Shown: positions 20,836 to 30,419 of the stretch, one piece after another
Position numbering within the stretch: the stretch's first letter is position 1
Layout: every line of letters begins with the position of its first letter
NCBI GenBank assembly: GCA_040752855.1
Contig: JBFMHP010000023.1
Span: 23,625-87,624, forward strand
Source: JBFMHP01 sp040752855
GTDB lineage: Bacteria; Pseudomonadota; Gammaproteobacteria; RBG-16-57-12
DNA length: 64,000 nucleotides
Direction: 5' to 3'
Translations under genes and position numbers: made by a program
Notes under the pieces: generated by a model
The model's database searches: none
What the model saw: only the letters and a program-made list of their open reading frames with translations
Told to the model about the DNA's origin: nothing

Positions 20836-23652
20836 ATGTTTAAAAAACAGATCAGCGATAAAGCGCTGCGTGCGCGAGTCAAACTTCTCGGAACGCTGCT
20901 CGGCAATGTGCTGCGATCCCTGGCCGGTGAACATGTGTTCGAGGCCGTGGAAACCCTGCGCACCGGATTTATCGAACTGCGCAAGAAAGACAACCCCCAC
21001 GCCCGGGCGCGCCTGGTCGATTTCATCAATGAACTGGATGCCCAGACCCTGGGCCATGTAGTACGGGCCTTCAGCATCTATTTCAGCCTGGTCAACATCG
21101 CCGAAGAGGAATACCAGCACATCCAGCGCCGTCAACAGATCCGCACCTCCAGCCCGCTGTGGACCGGCTCCTTCGACGACACCATCCGCCAGCTCCATGC
21201 CCAGCGCGTCACGGCCGAGCAGCTGCAAACCCTGCTCAACCAATTGTCGTACATTCCAGTGTTCACCGCGCATCCGACCGAATCCAAGCGCCGCACCATC
21301 ATGGAACTGTTGCGGCGGATCTTCGTCACCTGCAACGAACTCGACGACCCGCGGTTGAACAAATTCCAGCGTGAAGATGTCGTGCGAAAACTCGAAAGCG
21401 AAATCCGCCAGCTCTGGATGACCGACGAGGTCCGCGCCACCCGTCCCAACGTCGTCGACGAAATCAGCCACGGTCTGCACTACTTCAAGAAGAGCCTGTT
21501 CGACGCAGTGCCCACCACCTATCGTTACCTGGAAAAGGCGGTAAAACGCTATTACGGCGAACAGGCGCAGATCAGCGTCCCAAGCATCCTGACCTTCGGC
21601 TCCTGGATCGGCGGCGACCGCGACGGCAATCCGAACGTCAAGCCGGAAACGACCATGACGGCGCTGCGCTTGCAAACCCACGAGGTGCTGCTGGAATATG
21701 TGCGCCGCGTGCGCGAGCTGATGGAGTTGCTCACTCATTCGATCCGCTTGTGCAAGGTCTCCGACGCCTTGCTGCAAAGCAATGCGAAAGACGCGCAGCA
21801 ATATGGTGATAAACCTTACCTACACAGGCCGAACCGCTTCGAATTCGAACCCTACCGCCGTAAGCTGGCCGTCATTTGTTATCGTCTCGAGCGCAATATC
21901 GAAGCGGTCAATCATCGTCTGGAAAACCTGCCGCTCTCCGAAAACACCGCTGACGGCTACCGCCTCGAAGAGGAACTGCTGCAGGATCTCTTCGTCATCC
22001 GGCAATCCTTGATCGAACATGGCGACAAGGCGCTCGCCAACGGCGCGCTGCAGGACTTGATCCGGCTGATCGAGACCTTTGGCTTCTTCCTGGTGAAGCT
22101 CGACATCCGCCAGGAATCGACCCGTCACACCGATGCGGTCATCGAGGTTCTCCGCTCGCTCGACGATTCAATCGATTATGCCGCGCTGAGCGACGAGCAA
22201 AGAATCGACACGCTGAGCCGCCTGATCCGTTCCGGCCGATACCAATCCCAGGTGCTGCCGCTCGGACTCGCGAAATTCTCCGACCCGACCCGCGAAACAC
22301 TCCAGGTCTTCGATGTCATGCAATGCATGCGCGCCGAGGTCACACCCAAGGCCTTCGGCTGCTATGTGATCTCCATGACGCACGCCGCCTCGCACGTGAT
22401 GGAAGTCATGTTCCTGGCGCATCTGGCCGGACTCACGGGATACCAGGACGGTAAGGCGTATTGCAACATCCGCATCGCGCCGCTGTTCGAAACCATCGAA
22501 GACCTCCGCCGCATCGAGCCGGTGATGACGACCCTGCTCGACAACGGCACCTATGCCGAATTGCTGCGCGCCTCCGGCAATCAGCAGGAGGTGATGCTGG
22601 GATATTCCGACTCCTGCAAGGACGGCGGCATCCTGGCCTCCTCCTGGGGCTTGTATCAGGCGCAGCAACGGATCACCGCCCTGGCACAAAGCCGCAACAT
22701 CAAAATCCTGCTGTTTCATGGGCGCGGCGGCACCGTCGGCCGCGGCGGCGGACCGACCCACGAGGCGATCCTCTCGCAACCCGCGGGCACCGTCCATGGC
22801 CAGATCAAGTTCACCGAGCAAGGCGAGGTATTGTCGTTCAAGTATTCCAACTCGGAAACCGCCGCCTATGAGCTGACCATGGGAGCAACGGGGCTGATCA
22901 AGGCCAGTCTGCATTTGGTTGAAACCAAAGCGCCGAATCACGTGAAGTTTCAGCAAATCATGCAGGACCTGGCGCGCGAGGGCGAAAACAACTACCGCGA
23001 ACTCACCGATCGCACCCCCGGCTTCCTGGATTATTTCTACGAGGCCACGCCGCTCGCCGAGATCGGCATGATGAACATCGGCTCCCGCCCCTCACACCGC
23101 AAAAAGGGCGACCGCTCCAAATCCTCGGTGCGCGCCATTGCCTGGGTATTCGGCTGGGCGCAATCGCGCCACACCCTGCCCGCCTGGCTCGGCATCGGTT
23201 CGGCGCTGGAAAAATGGTCGCGCAATGAACCCGCGCGCATCGCGCAATTGAAAGAGATGTATCAGAAATGGCCGTTCTTCCGCGCACTGTTGAGCAACAC
23301 CCAGATGGCGCTGTTCAAGGCCGACGCCAAGATCACCGAGATGTACGCCGAACTGTGCGAAGACAAGAAACGCGGCCGAGAAATCAACAAGCTGATCCGC
23401 GATGAACTCAGCCGCACCACCGATATGGTCCTCAAGGTCACCGGCAACAAGACCCTGATCGAGGAAAATCCCTCGCTGGCCCTGGCCCTGATGCGCCGCA
23501 ATCCCTACCTGGACCCGCTCAACCACATCCAGGTCACGCTGCTGCAGCGTTACCGCCGCGAGAACATCTCCGAGGACGAACGCGCCCAGTGGCTCGATCC
23601 CTTGCTGCGCAGCATCAATGCGATCGCGGCGGGGATGCGCAATACTGGTTAA
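20836..23652 (+). CDS. ppc: Phosphoenolpyruvate carboxylase
   Basis: 938 aa from ATG 20836, slightly longer than E. coli Ppc (883). It makes oxaloacetate from PEP and bicarbonate, replenishing the TCA cycle. Seen: catalytic-His motif VFTAHPTESKRRT, LGYSDSCKDGG, the glycine-rich GRGGTVGRGGGPTHEAILSQ, and the C-terminal NTG typical of the family. The frame is open from 20731 but MFKKQISDKALRARVKLLG looks like the native start; its ribosome site is poor. A TTATAAT at about 20738 may be the -10 box. Confidence 0.96.
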   Translation: MFKKQISDKALRARVKLLGTLLGNVLRSLAGEHVFEAVETLRTGFIELRKKDNPHARARLVDFINELDAQTLGHVVRAFSIYFSLVNIAEEEYQHIQRRQQIRTSSPLWTGSFDDTIRQLHAQRVTAEQLQTLLNQLSYIPVFTAHPTESKRRTIMELLRRIFVTCNELDDPRLNKFQREDVVRKLESEIRQLWMTDEVRATRPNVVDEISHGLHYFKKSLFDAVPTTYRYLEKAVKRYYGEQAQISVPSILTFGSWIGGDRDGNPNVKPETTMTALRLQTHEVLLEYVRRVRELMELLTHSIRLCKVSDALLQSNAKDAQQYGDKPYLHRPNRFEFEPYRRKLAVICYRLERNIEAVNHRLENLPLSENTADGYRLEEELLQDLFVIRQSLIEHGDKALANGALQDLIRLIETFGFFLVKLDIRQESTRHTDAVIEVLRSLDDSIDYAALSDEQRIDTLSRLIRSGRYQSQVLPLGLAKFSDPTRETLQVFDVMQCMRAEVTPKAFGCYVISMTHAASHVMEVMFLAHLAGLTGYQDGKAYCNIRIAPLFETIEDLRRIEPVMTTLLDNGTYAELLRASGNQQEVMLGYSDSCKDGGILASSWGLYQAQQRITALAQSRNIKILLFHGRGGTVGRGGGPTHEAILSQPAGTVHGQIKFTEQGEVLSFKYSNSETAAYELTMGATGLIKASLHLVETKAPNHVKFQQIMQDLAREGENNYRELTDRTPGFLDYFYEATPLAEIGMMNIGSRPSHRKKGDRSKSSVRAIAWVFGWAQSRHTLPAWLGIGSALEKWSRNEPARIAQLKEMYQKWPFFRALLSNTQMALFKADAKITEMYAELCEDKKRGREINKLIRDELSRTTDMVLKVTGNKTLIEENPSLALALMRRNPYLDPLNHIQVTLLQRYRRENISEDERAQWLDPLLRSINAIAAGMRNTG

Positions 23653-23880
23653 CAAGCTATTTTTGTCCCTTCTCCCGCAGGGAGAAGGTTAGGATGAGGG
23701 GATATAATCAAACAGTTATGTCTTATTTATTCCCCTCACCCCAGCCCTCTCGACTCGGGTTCCGGACTTCGTCCTCGACTGCATGCTCCCGGCGCAGACT
23801 ACCTCGCCCCTCCTTGGGCTCGTACCGACTCCATCCATGGAGTCGTCCCTGTGGGAGAGGGTGCTTTTCAACAGCCTGTT
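23653..23880. repeat. Dispersed palindromic intergenic repeat after ppc
   Basis: Contains CCTTCTCCC-GCA-GGGAGAAGG, then CCCTCACCCCAGCCCTCTC paired at a distance with GGGAGAGGG near 23853-23861. This CCCTCACCCC...GGGAGAGGG design is common between genes of many gammaproteobacteria. The roughly 100 bp between the CCCTCTC and GGGAGAGGG arms looks like an insertion into the palindrome. No coding potential was recognised. Confidence 0.5.
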
Positions 23881-23892
23881 AGCGCTCAAACA

Positions 23893-23922
23893 AAAAAGCC
23901 AAGGTCAAAACCTTGGCTTTTT
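23893..23922. terminator. Bidirectional terminator between ppc and panD
   Basis: AAAAAGCCAAGG and CCTTGGCTTTTT form a 12-bp stem around a short loop, with A and T runs on each side, so it can end transcription of both convergent genes. Confidence 0.85.
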
Positions 23923-23942
23923 ATCAGCTACGTATTGTTAAA

Positions 23943-24323
23943 TTAAGCGGCTTGCACCGGTATCGTATGGCTGGTGCGCACAACCTTGTTGTTCTCGTCC
24001 ACATACACCAGCATCGGTTTGTAGCTCGCCAGCTCCTTCTCATTGAGCACAGTGTAGGCGCAAATGATGATCAGATCGTTCGGATTGGCCTTGTGGGCCG
24101 CCGCGCCGTTGATCGAGATGACGCCCGAGCCGTTTTCCGCCCGAATGGCATAGGTGGTGAAGCGCTCGCCGTTGGCGATATTGTAAATCTGAATCTGCTC
24201 GTACTCGCGAATGCCCGCCAGATCCAGCAAATCGCCGTCGATCGCGCAGGAGCCCTCATAATCCAGTTCGGAATGAGTCACCCGCACGCGGTGCAACTTG
24301 GCTTTCAACATGGTCGACAACAT
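23943..24323 (-). CDS. panD: Aspartate 1-decarboxylase proenzyme
   Basis: 126 aa. It makes beta-alanine for pantothenate. The self-cleavage site is Gly24-Ser25 in YEGSCAIDG, where Ser25 becomes the pyruvoyl group; [21 protein letters not shown] is the other conserved block. It starts with the conserved [20 protein letters not shown]. It lies 56 nt after panC as the last gene of the leftward pan unit. Confidence 0.97.
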   Translation of the reverse strand: MLSTMLKAKLHRVRVTHSELDYEGSCAIDGDLLDLAGIREYEQIQIYNIANGERFTTYAIRAENGSGVISINGAAAHKANPNDLIIICAYTVLNEKELASYKPMLVYVDENNKVVRTSHTIPVQAA

Positions 24324-24379
24324 AGCACTCTCTTAACTTCGCCCTGTGGATTTTTGAAGTATATCACAGCAAAACCCGA

Positions 24380-25237
24380 TCACTCATCCCTTGGCCGCAC
24401 CTGGATATTATCGATCAGGCGTGCCCGCCCCAGCCAGGCGGCGGCCAATACCACTAGATCGATATCCCCCGGTGCGGGCTCCAGCAGATCGGCGCTGCGC
24501 CGCACCTCGATGTAATCGTTGCGGAATCCCGCTCTGGCTATAGTTTCAGCGGCCTGGCGGCAGAGATCTTTATAGTCGCGGCGTCCTGCTGCGACCGAAT
24601 CCGCAACCTGGCGCAGGGCTTGATACAGGGCCGGCGCACGCTGGCGTTCTTCCGGGCTCAGATAGCGGTTGCGAGAACTCATCGCCAGACCATCGGGTTC
24701 CCGTATGGTTGGCACGGGAATGATCTGAATGGGAAACCGCAGATCGGCCACCAACGTCTGAATCACGCGCAGCTGCTGAAAATCCTTCTCACCGAACAAG
24801 GCGACATCCGCGCCGACCATGTTGAACAGCTTGCTCACCACCGTGGCCACGCCGCTGAAATGGCCCGGGCGGGAGGCCCCGCAGAGGATGTCGGACAAGC
24901 CCGCGACATGGACAGTGGTGGCTTGCGTCCGGCCGGCCGGATACATCTCCGCCACGCTGGGGGCGAACACCACGTCCGCCCCGATGGCGGCGAGTTTGCC
25001 GGCATCCTGCTCCAGCATGCGCGGATAGGCATTGAAATCCTCATTGGCACCGAATTGCAATGGATTGACGAAGATACTCACCACGGTGCGCTCGGCGTGT
25101 TTTTTTCCTTCGCGCACCAGGCTCAGATGCCCCTCGTGCAGATCGCCCATGGTGGGGATGAAGGCGATGCGTTCGCCTTGCGCGCGAAGGCCGCGCAGCA
25201 CGATGCGTAATTCCTCGATGGTGTGAATGATCTTCAT
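24380..25237 (-). CDS. panC: Pantothenate synthetase (pantoate-beta-alanine ligase)
   Basis: 285 aa. It joins pantoate and beta-alanine using ATP. The HIGH-like motif is in [31 protein letters not shown] and [13 protein letters not shown] (KMSKS-like) are present. Standard length. It is preceded by panB after 21 nt and followed by panD, so all three specific pantothenate steps of this branch are together except panE, which is not in the window. Confidence 0.97.
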   Translation of the reverse strand: MKIIHTIEELRIVLRGLRAQGERIAFIPTMGDLHEGHLSLVREGKKHAERTVVSIFVNPLQFGANEDFNAYPRMLEQDAGKLAAIGADVVFAPSVAEMYPAGRTQATTVHVAGLSDILCGASRPGHFSGVATVVSKLFNMVGADVALFGEKDFQQLRVIQTLVADLRFPIQIIPVPTIREPDGLAMSSRNRYLSPEERQRAPALYQALRQVADSVAAGRRDYKDLCRQAAETIARAGFRNDYIEVRRSADLLEPAPGDIDLVVLAAAWLGRARLIDNIQVRPRDE

Positions 25238-25258
25238 AGAAATGGAGTCAGTGAGGGA

Positions 25259-26056
25259 TCAGAAGCTGTGTTCCGGACCGGGAAACTGGCCGCCTTTCAC
25301 CGCGGTCACATAGGCCGTGATCGCACCTGGGATATTCCCGGCCTCGGCAAGGAAATCCTTGGAGAACTTCGGCCGCTTGCCCGGCGTGATGCCCAGCATG
25401 TCGTACAGTACCAGGACCTGGCCGTCGCATTGGACACCGGCGCCGATGCCGATCACGGGGATCTTCAGTGCACGGCTGATGTCGCCCGCCAGATTGGCCG
25501 GCACGCACTCCAGCACCAGCATGTCCGCACCGGCTGCCTCCAGGGCCTTGGCATCGGCGAGAATGGCGGCGGCCTCATCCTGCTCTCGGCCTTGCACACG
25601 ATAGCCGCCGAGCTTGTGCACCGACTGCGGCAACAAGCCGAGATGGGCGCACACCGGGATGCCATAACGGCTCATCAAGGCGACCGTTTCCAGCACCATT
25701 GCGCCGCCTTCGAGCTTGACCATATGGGCCCCGCCCTCCTTCATCAGGCGCCCGGCGTTATGGAGGCCTTCCTGCGGCGAGTTGTAACTCATGAACGGCA
25801 TGTCGACCACCACCAGCGCAGTGCCGGCCCCGCGCCGCACACTGGCGCAGTGATAGACCATCTCGTCGACACTGACCGGCAGCGTGGTGTCACGCCCCTG
25901 GATCACCATGCCCAGAGAGTCTCCCACCAACAGCACCTCGACACCGGCCTGCGCGAGTATTTGCGCGAAACTGGCGTCATAGGCCGTCAGCACCGCGATC
26001 TTCTGGCCTTCGGCCTTCATCTTTTTCAGGCGGGCGATGGATATCGGTGCATTCAT
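25259..26056 (-). CDS. panB: 3-methyl-2-oxobutanoate hydroxymethyltransferase
   Basis: 265 aa. It makes ketopantoate from 2-oxoisovalerate and methylene-THF. Seen: LLVGDSLGMVIQG (Mg binding), VKLEGG, CAHLGLLPQSVHKLGGY and the catalytic glutamate region VLECVP. The start at ATG 26056 (MNAPISIARL) is chosen over the frame opening at 26116, which overlaps the upstream kinase gene. The upstream gene stops 2 nt before it, so translation is likely coupled. Confidence 0.96.
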   Translation of the reverse strand: MNAPISIARLKKMKAEGQKIAVLTAYDASFAQILAQAGVEVLLVGDSLGMVIQGRDTTLPVSVDEMVYHCASVRRGAGTALVVVDMPFMSYNSPQEGLHNAGRLMKEGGAHMVKLEGGAMVLETVALMSRYGIPVCAHLGLLPQSVHKLGGYRVQGREQDEAAAILADAKALEAAGADMLVLECVPANLAGDISRALKIPVIGIGAGVQCDGQVLVLYDMLGITPGKRPKFSKDFLAEAGNIPGAITAYVTAVKGGQFPGPEHSF

Positions 26057-26058
26057 GT

Positions 26059-26724
26059 TCAGGACCACTTCATGGGGATGGGATTGAAAAAGCGCCGACC
26101 GTTTCGCACGGCGCATATCTGCTCGAGCAACAAATTATAATCCTTTTCGTTATCGGCGAAATCAATCTCCGCTGCGTTGACGATCAACAGCGGCGATCCC
26201 TGGTACGAGTAGAAAAACGAGGTATAGGCATTGTTCAGCCGCGCCAGATAATCATCGGTGATGTGGCGCTCGAAGGCGATGCCGCGCTTGGCGATGCGCT
26301 TTTGCAGCACCTCGACCGGCGCTTGCAGATAGATGACTAGATCGGGGCGGATCAACTCCACCGCCAGACCATTGAAGACCTGGTCATAGAGCTTGTACTC
26401 CTCCTCATCGAGCAGGAGCTGGGCGAACAGGCGGTCTTTCTCGAACATAAAGTCCGAGACATACAGCGGGGCGAACATATCGCTTTGACGCAGCGCGCTG
26501 ATCTGCCGGGCGCGCTGAAACAGGAAGAACAGCTGGGTCGGAAGTGCCGCAGTGCGCGGATCGCGATAGAAACGCTCCAGGAACGGATTTTCATCGGCCA
26601 GCTCGCGGACCAGCTCGCCGCCGAAGCTTTCGGTCAGGCGCCGGGCCAGCGTGGTCTTGCCCACCCCGATCGGCCCTTCAACCACGATGAAACGATGCGG
26701 CAAGGTTCTGGTCTCCACACTCAT
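26059..26724 (-). CDS. Deoxynucleoside kinase family protein
   Basis: 221 aa P-loop kinase (VVEGPIGVGKTTLARRL) of the dCK/dGK family, with the family segment YVSDFMFEKDRLFA and the LID-like arginines in QKRIAKRGIAFERH. It probably salvages deoxynucleosides; similar genes often sit between folK and panB in this order in proteobacteria. ATG 26724 overlaps the folK stop (ATGA), indicating coupling; a GTG at 26730 is the alternative. Substrate specificity cannot be read from the sequence. Confidence 0.9.
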   Translation of the reverse strand: MSVETRTLPHRFIVVEGPIGVGKTTLARRLTESFGGELVRELADENPFLERFYRDPRTAALPTQLFFLFQRARQISALRQSDMFAPLYVSDFMFEKDRLFAQLLLDEEEYKLYDQVFNGLAVELIRPDLVIYLQAPVEVLQKRIAKRGIAFERHITDDYLARLNNAYTSFFYSYQGSPLLIVNAAEIDFADNEKDYNLLLEQICAVRNGRRFFNPIPMKWS

Positions 26725-27236
26725 CTCCACTCGTTCTCCCCTGCCAGCTTTACCAGACCCTTATCCGGGCAACGCTTGAGCAACGTCCCGATCGCCCCGA
26801 GCCCTGGAACTTTGACTGTCGGAGCGATTTCATGCAAGGGATACAGCACAAAATTGCGCTCGGCCACACCCGGATGGGGCACCTGCAGTGTCGGCAGGTC
26901 GATGATTTGATCGCCGTAGAGCAGCAGATCCAGATCCAGCGTCCGAGGCCCCCACCGCAAGCCCGTGCGGGTGCGCCCCTGGTTCTGCTCGATCTGCTGC
27001 AAACGGCTCAGCAGATCCAGCGCCTCCAATTCGGTTTCAATCTCAACGACGGCATTGACATAGTCAGGCTGATCAGCAGGCCCCATCGGCACACTCCGAT
27101 ACAGGCTCGACTGCGCACGCACGCGCGAGTGTGGCAGACGTTTCAATGCGGCAAGCGCCCGCGTGAGCTGGGCGATCGGATTATCCAGATTGCTCCCCAA
27201 ACCAATGAAGACGCGCACGCCCGATGCTGGAGACAC
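26721..27236 (-). CDS. folK: HPPK, 6-hydroxymethyl-7,8-dihydropterin pyrophosphokinase
   Basis: 171 aa. It transfers pyrophosphate from ATP to the pterin in folate synthesis. The HPPK signature RWGPRTLDLDLLLYGD is present, with FIGLGSNLDNP at the N-terminus and VPHPGVAERNFVLYPL. The start is GTG 27236, whose G is the last base of the pcnB TAG stop; the 1-nt overlap supports the start. It is next to pcnB as in E. coli. Confidence 0.96.
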   Translation of the reverse strand: MSPASGVRVFIGLGSNLDNPIAQLTRALAALKRLPHSRVRAQSSLYRSVPMGPADQPDYVNAVVEIETELEALDLLSRLQQIEQNQGRTRTGLRWGPRTLDLDLLLYGDQIIDLPTLQVPHPGVAERNFVLYPLHEIAPTVKVPGLGAIGTLLKRCPDKGLVKLAGENEWR

Positions 27237-28639
27237 TACGACTCCTTGCTCTCCGCAGCCGTCCCCTCACCCCCGCCCTTCGCGCGGCGCGGCCGGCGTC
27301 GGCGGCGCCGTGCGGTGCCGGCGGCCGCGGGCTTCGCAGCCGTCTTGGCCAGCAAGGCATCCTGGCCAGCGCGGTCGGTGTTCTGGAAATCGGTCCACCA
27401 GCGGCACAACTCGGCCACTTCGTCTTTCTCCTCGCCCGCCTGGCGCAGCAGCAAGAAGTCGTACGCGGCGCGGAACCGTGGATGCGCCAACACTTCATAG
27501 GCCCGCCGGCCGCGGCGCATGTCGAATCGGGCCTGCAGCAGCCAGATCTCTTTGACTTGCTGGGCGATGTTGCGCGAAATCGCCACGTGTTGATTCTGCT
27601 CGCTCAATACCTCATCCGCCGCTTCCTGGATGGCCTGGAACTGCCGCGCGCCGGCCTGGATCTTCTGATGAATCACTGCGCGCATCGGCTCCCAGAGCAA
27701 TACCGCGAACAGAAAAGCAGGCGCCACGGGCTTGTCTTCGGCCACGCGCAGATCGGTGTTCTCCAGTCCCTTGACGATGAAGGTCTTGGGAAATTCGTGC
27801 TCTTGCGCGGACAGGGATTGTTCGGTCAACGGGAATAAGTGCTCGAACAGGCCGTAATGGCGCAAATGTTCGAAGGTGGCGACCGCGTGACCGGACAAAA
27901 ACAGTTTGCAGATCTCGTCGAACAGGCGCGCCGGCGGCAGTGACTTCAGCAAGTCCGCTTGTTCAAAGATCGGTTGCTCGGACTCCGGGCTGATCCGAAA
28001 ACCCAATTTGGCTGCAAACCGCACCGCCCGCAGCATCCGCGCCGGATCTTCCTGATAACGCTGGTTCGGATCGCCGATCACACGCAGCAGACCCGCCTTG
28101 AGATCGTTCATGCCCCCGACGTAATCGACAACAGAATAATCCTGGATATTGTAATAAAGTGAATTGACCGTGAAATCCCGGCGCCAGGCGTCTTCCTCCA
28201 GTGTGCCGTAGACGTTATCCCGAATCAGCATGCCATTCTCGGCCCGGCGCTCGCCCTCCTCGCCTTCGGCTGCTATTCCACGGAAGGTGGCGACTTCGAT
28301 GATTTCCGGTCCGAAGAAGATATGGGCCAGGCGAAAACGCCGTCCAATCAGGCGGCAATTGCGAAAGATCCGTTTGATCTCCTCGGGTGTGGCATTCGTG
28401 GCCACGTCAAAGTCTTTCGGTTCCCGGCCCAGCAGCAGATCACGCACGCCACCGCCCACCAGATACGCCTCGTGTCCGGCTTGTTGCAGGCGATAGAGCA
28501 CCTTCAAGGCATTCTCACTGATGTTCGAACGCGAGATACAATGCTCGGCGCGCGGAATCACCGTTTTTTGTGGTTTTTGTGCCGCGTGATCCGCTTTATC
28601 GAAGATTCGCTGAATTAGGGTGCGTATAGGCCCTAACAA
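27236..28639 (-). CDS. pcnB: Poly(A) polymerase I
   Basis: 467 aa. It adds 3' A-tails that promote RNA decay. The class II nucleotidyltransferase core is clear: LVGGGVRDLLLGREPKDFDV with catalytic Asp pair, RRDFTVNSLYYNI, and EDPARMLRAVRFAAKLGF. The tail is strongly basic (RRRRRRPRRAKGG), as usual for PcnB. The start appears to be a rare TTG at 28639 with AGGAG 8 nt upstream; E. coli pcnB also uses an inefficient non-ATG start that limits its expression. Confidence 0.95.
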   Translation of the reverse strand: MLGPIRTLIQRIFDKADHAAQKPQKTVIPRAEHCISRSNISENALKVLYRLQQAGHEAYLVGGGVRDLLLGREPKDFDVATNATPEEIKRIFRNCRLIGRRFRLAHIFFGPEIIEVATFRGIAAEGEEGERRAENGMLIRDNVYGTLEEDAWRRDFTVNSLYYNIQDYSVVDYVGGMNDLKAGLLRVIGDPNQRYQEDPARMLRAVRFAAKLGFRISPESEQPIFEQADLLKSLPPARLFDEICKLFLSGHAVATFEHLRHYGLFEHLFPLTEQSLSAQEHEFPKTFIVKGLENTDLRVAEDKPVAPAFLFAVLLWEPMRAVIHQKIQAGARQFQAIQEAADEVLSEQNQHVAISRNIAQQVKEIWLLQARFDMRRGRRAYEVLAHPRFRAAYDFLLLRQAGEEKDEVAELCRWWTDFQNTDRAGQDALLAKTAAKPAAAGTARRRRRRPRRAKGGGEGTAAESKES

Positions 28640-28858
28640 TCTGATAACTCCTGAAAAAATTAGAACAGCCTCTGAGTCGCGCCGCTGATGACCCGAGTGA
28701 CAACCTGGTTTTCGGACCTGAGGTTTCGATCCGGCACAGCGCTTCTCCTCAACAACTCAAACTCCCCGGGATCTAACACCACGGTTCCTAAGAAAAAAAG
28801 CAATGCTCCCTACGAATGATACGCGATTTTGCAGTATACGCACCACCACATGCAAAAC

Positions 28859-28887
28859 TTGTTATTGGTTCAGATTCAGGGTATAAA
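28859..28887 (+). promoter_or_regulatory. Likely sigma-70 promoter of the PilZ gene
   Basis: TTGTTA, 17 nt, TATAAA; it ends 61 nt before the PilZ gene start. The rest of the 309-bp gap 28640-28948 shows no gene or repeat that I recognise. Confidence 0.5.
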
Positions 28888-28948
28888 AAACTTGCAACAC
28901 GGTAGGATATTTGTTACCAAGATGGTTCGGCTTTTTCGAGGAGGACCC

Positions 28949-29245
28949 ATGGTGAGAAATTTTGACGAAAAACGCGATTTCTTCCGCATGGCCGCAAACT
29001 GTGTCGTCACCTACCACAAAACAGGCGAAAAACAGGCCTATTACGGCAAGTGTATCAACCTCAGTGCCGGCGGGGTCTTGTTCACGTCCAAGGAAGACCT
29101 CTCCTGCGGCGAGAAGATCACCCTCAACATCACCCCCGACAAGGCGATCGTGCCCCCATTGAACGCCGTGGTGGAAGTGATCCGTTGCACGCCGCAGAAG
29201 TCCGGCGAAAACGAGATCGCTGGCTCGATCACAGAATTGCTCTGA
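28949..29245 (+). CDS. PilZ domain protein
   Basis: 98 aa, a stand-alone PilZ domain. The c-di-GMP binding motifs are both present: RDFFR (RxxxR) near residue 10 and NLSAGG (D/NxSxxG) about 35 residues later. Such small proteins act as c-di-GMP receptors, often affecting flagella or pili, which fits the adjacent flgP-flgT. ATG 28949 is chosen because GAGGAGGA lies just upstream; the frame is open to 28829. The stop is 8 nt from the convergent flgT stop. Confidence 0.9.
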   Translation: MVRNFDEKRDFFRMAANCVVTYHKTGEKQAYYGKCINLSAGGVLFTSKEDLSCGEKITLNITPDKAIVPPLNAVVEVIRCTPQKSGENEIAGSITELL

Positions 29246-29253
29246 AGCCGGCG

Positions 29254-30417
29254 TTACCACCCAAAGCGCACGATGTCTCCGGGCTGGAGCTTGATGGCAT
29301 CACCTTCAAGCTCACCAATCGAAAACAGCGGCTGCACCTTCCTGACCACCAAGGTGGCCAGCGGCGTTTCCTGTGAGCCCATGAAACGCCGCGGGCGGCC
29401 GTCGTCGACCGGGAGATCGGACTGGCGATAGGCCATCAGCACATCCCCCACCCGCACCAGCGAGGAAGCCCCGGCGTCGAAATAGATCTCGTTGCCGCTG
29501 GCGCGCACGATGCGTGCGGTAAACGGCAGCGGACTCAAATCCGCCACGACACCGCGCGCAAGCTTATCCAAGCCGGCATCCACCACACGACCATAATCAG
29601 TGCGCAGGAATTCGGCGCTGGCAAACGGCGGCTGCCTGGTGGCATTCAACCCCAAGTCCTCGATGGCATCATTGATGCGCCGCTTGGAGATCACCGTACC
29701 CGACACGCCATCATAGACCGTTACATCCAGTTCGAGCCGGCGTGTCTTCTTAAACCAAGCGCTGCTGCCGCCCATATCGCGGATCACACCGCCGATGATA
29801 AATTGCACGTCCAAGGCCTCGGCCAGCCGCACCACGGATTGCTGGAGATTGACCTCGACGCCTTCAACGGCATGCGGGCCCTCGGGATCGACGAGGTACT
29901 GGGTGCCGTCCACCGCAAGAATCCCGCCGGTATTTTCGATCCGTCGCAGCAGCTCGAACGGCAACTCAGTAGCAACGCGCGGCAGATCGGCGATGTGGGT
30001 GCGGTTTAGTACCTGAAATTGCGTGACGGCGACCTTCTTGCGATAACGCGCCGCATTGCTGGGGACGCGCATCTTTTCCTCGACCACCTGGGCGCGAATC
30101 TTTACGTAGTAGATCTCTTCCTTGCTCCATTCCTTCAGCACCACCACGTCCTTGACCAGACCGGCCGCGCTCACACGCGCGCTGTCGACCACCAGCTCAT
30201 GGCCGTTGATCATCGAGGCCGAATCCACCAAGGCCGCCGACTGCAACAGCGCCTGACGGATCGCCTGCTGCACCGCCATTTCGCGCGCCTGCCCCACCGC
30301 ACCGTTGCGGATCTGCGCGTAGCCCTCCGTTTCGAGCATACGCGCCTGAAGAGGCAGCGCCATGCCAAGCATGGCCAGAGCAGTGAGCACAATATGAAGG
30401 ATTCGCCGCATCCGCAT
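29254..30417 (-). CDS. flgT: Flagellar assembly protein FlgT
   Basis: 387 aa. A signal peptide (MRMRRILHIVLTALAMLGMALPLQA) is followed by the FlgT N-terminal domain (about 27-125), middle domain (about 126-270, including FIIGGVIRDMG) and a small C-terminal SH3-like domain. In Vibrio, FlgT forms the periplasmic H ring of the flagellar motor and outer-membrane basal body. It lies 2 nt after flgP in one transcript. FlgO, often the third partner, is absent here. Confidence 0.85.
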   Translation of the reverse strand: MRMRRILHIVLTALAMLGMALPLQARMLETEGYAQIRNGAVGQAREMAVQQAIRQALLQSAALVDSASMINGHELVVDSARVSAAGLVKDVVVLKEWSKEEIYYVKIRAQVVEEKMRVPSNAARYRKKVAVTQFQVLNRTHIADLPRVATELPFELLRRIENTGGILAVDGTQYLVDPEGPHAVEGVEVNLQQSVVRLAEALDVQFIIGGVIRDMGGSSAWFKKTRRLELDVTVYDGVSGTVISKRRINDAIEDLGLNATRQPPFASAEFLRTDYGRVVDAGLDKLARGVVADLSPLPFTARIVRASGNEIYFDAGASSLVRVGDVLMAYRQSDLPVDDGRPRRFMGSQETPLATLVVRKVQPLFSIGELEGDAIKLQPGDIVRFGW

Positions 30418-30419
30418 GT

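Noticed and set aside
20656..21801. 381-aa frame antisense to ppc and sRNA-2
   Set aside because: Fully opposed to the conserved Ppc N-terminus; no ribosome site or family signature.
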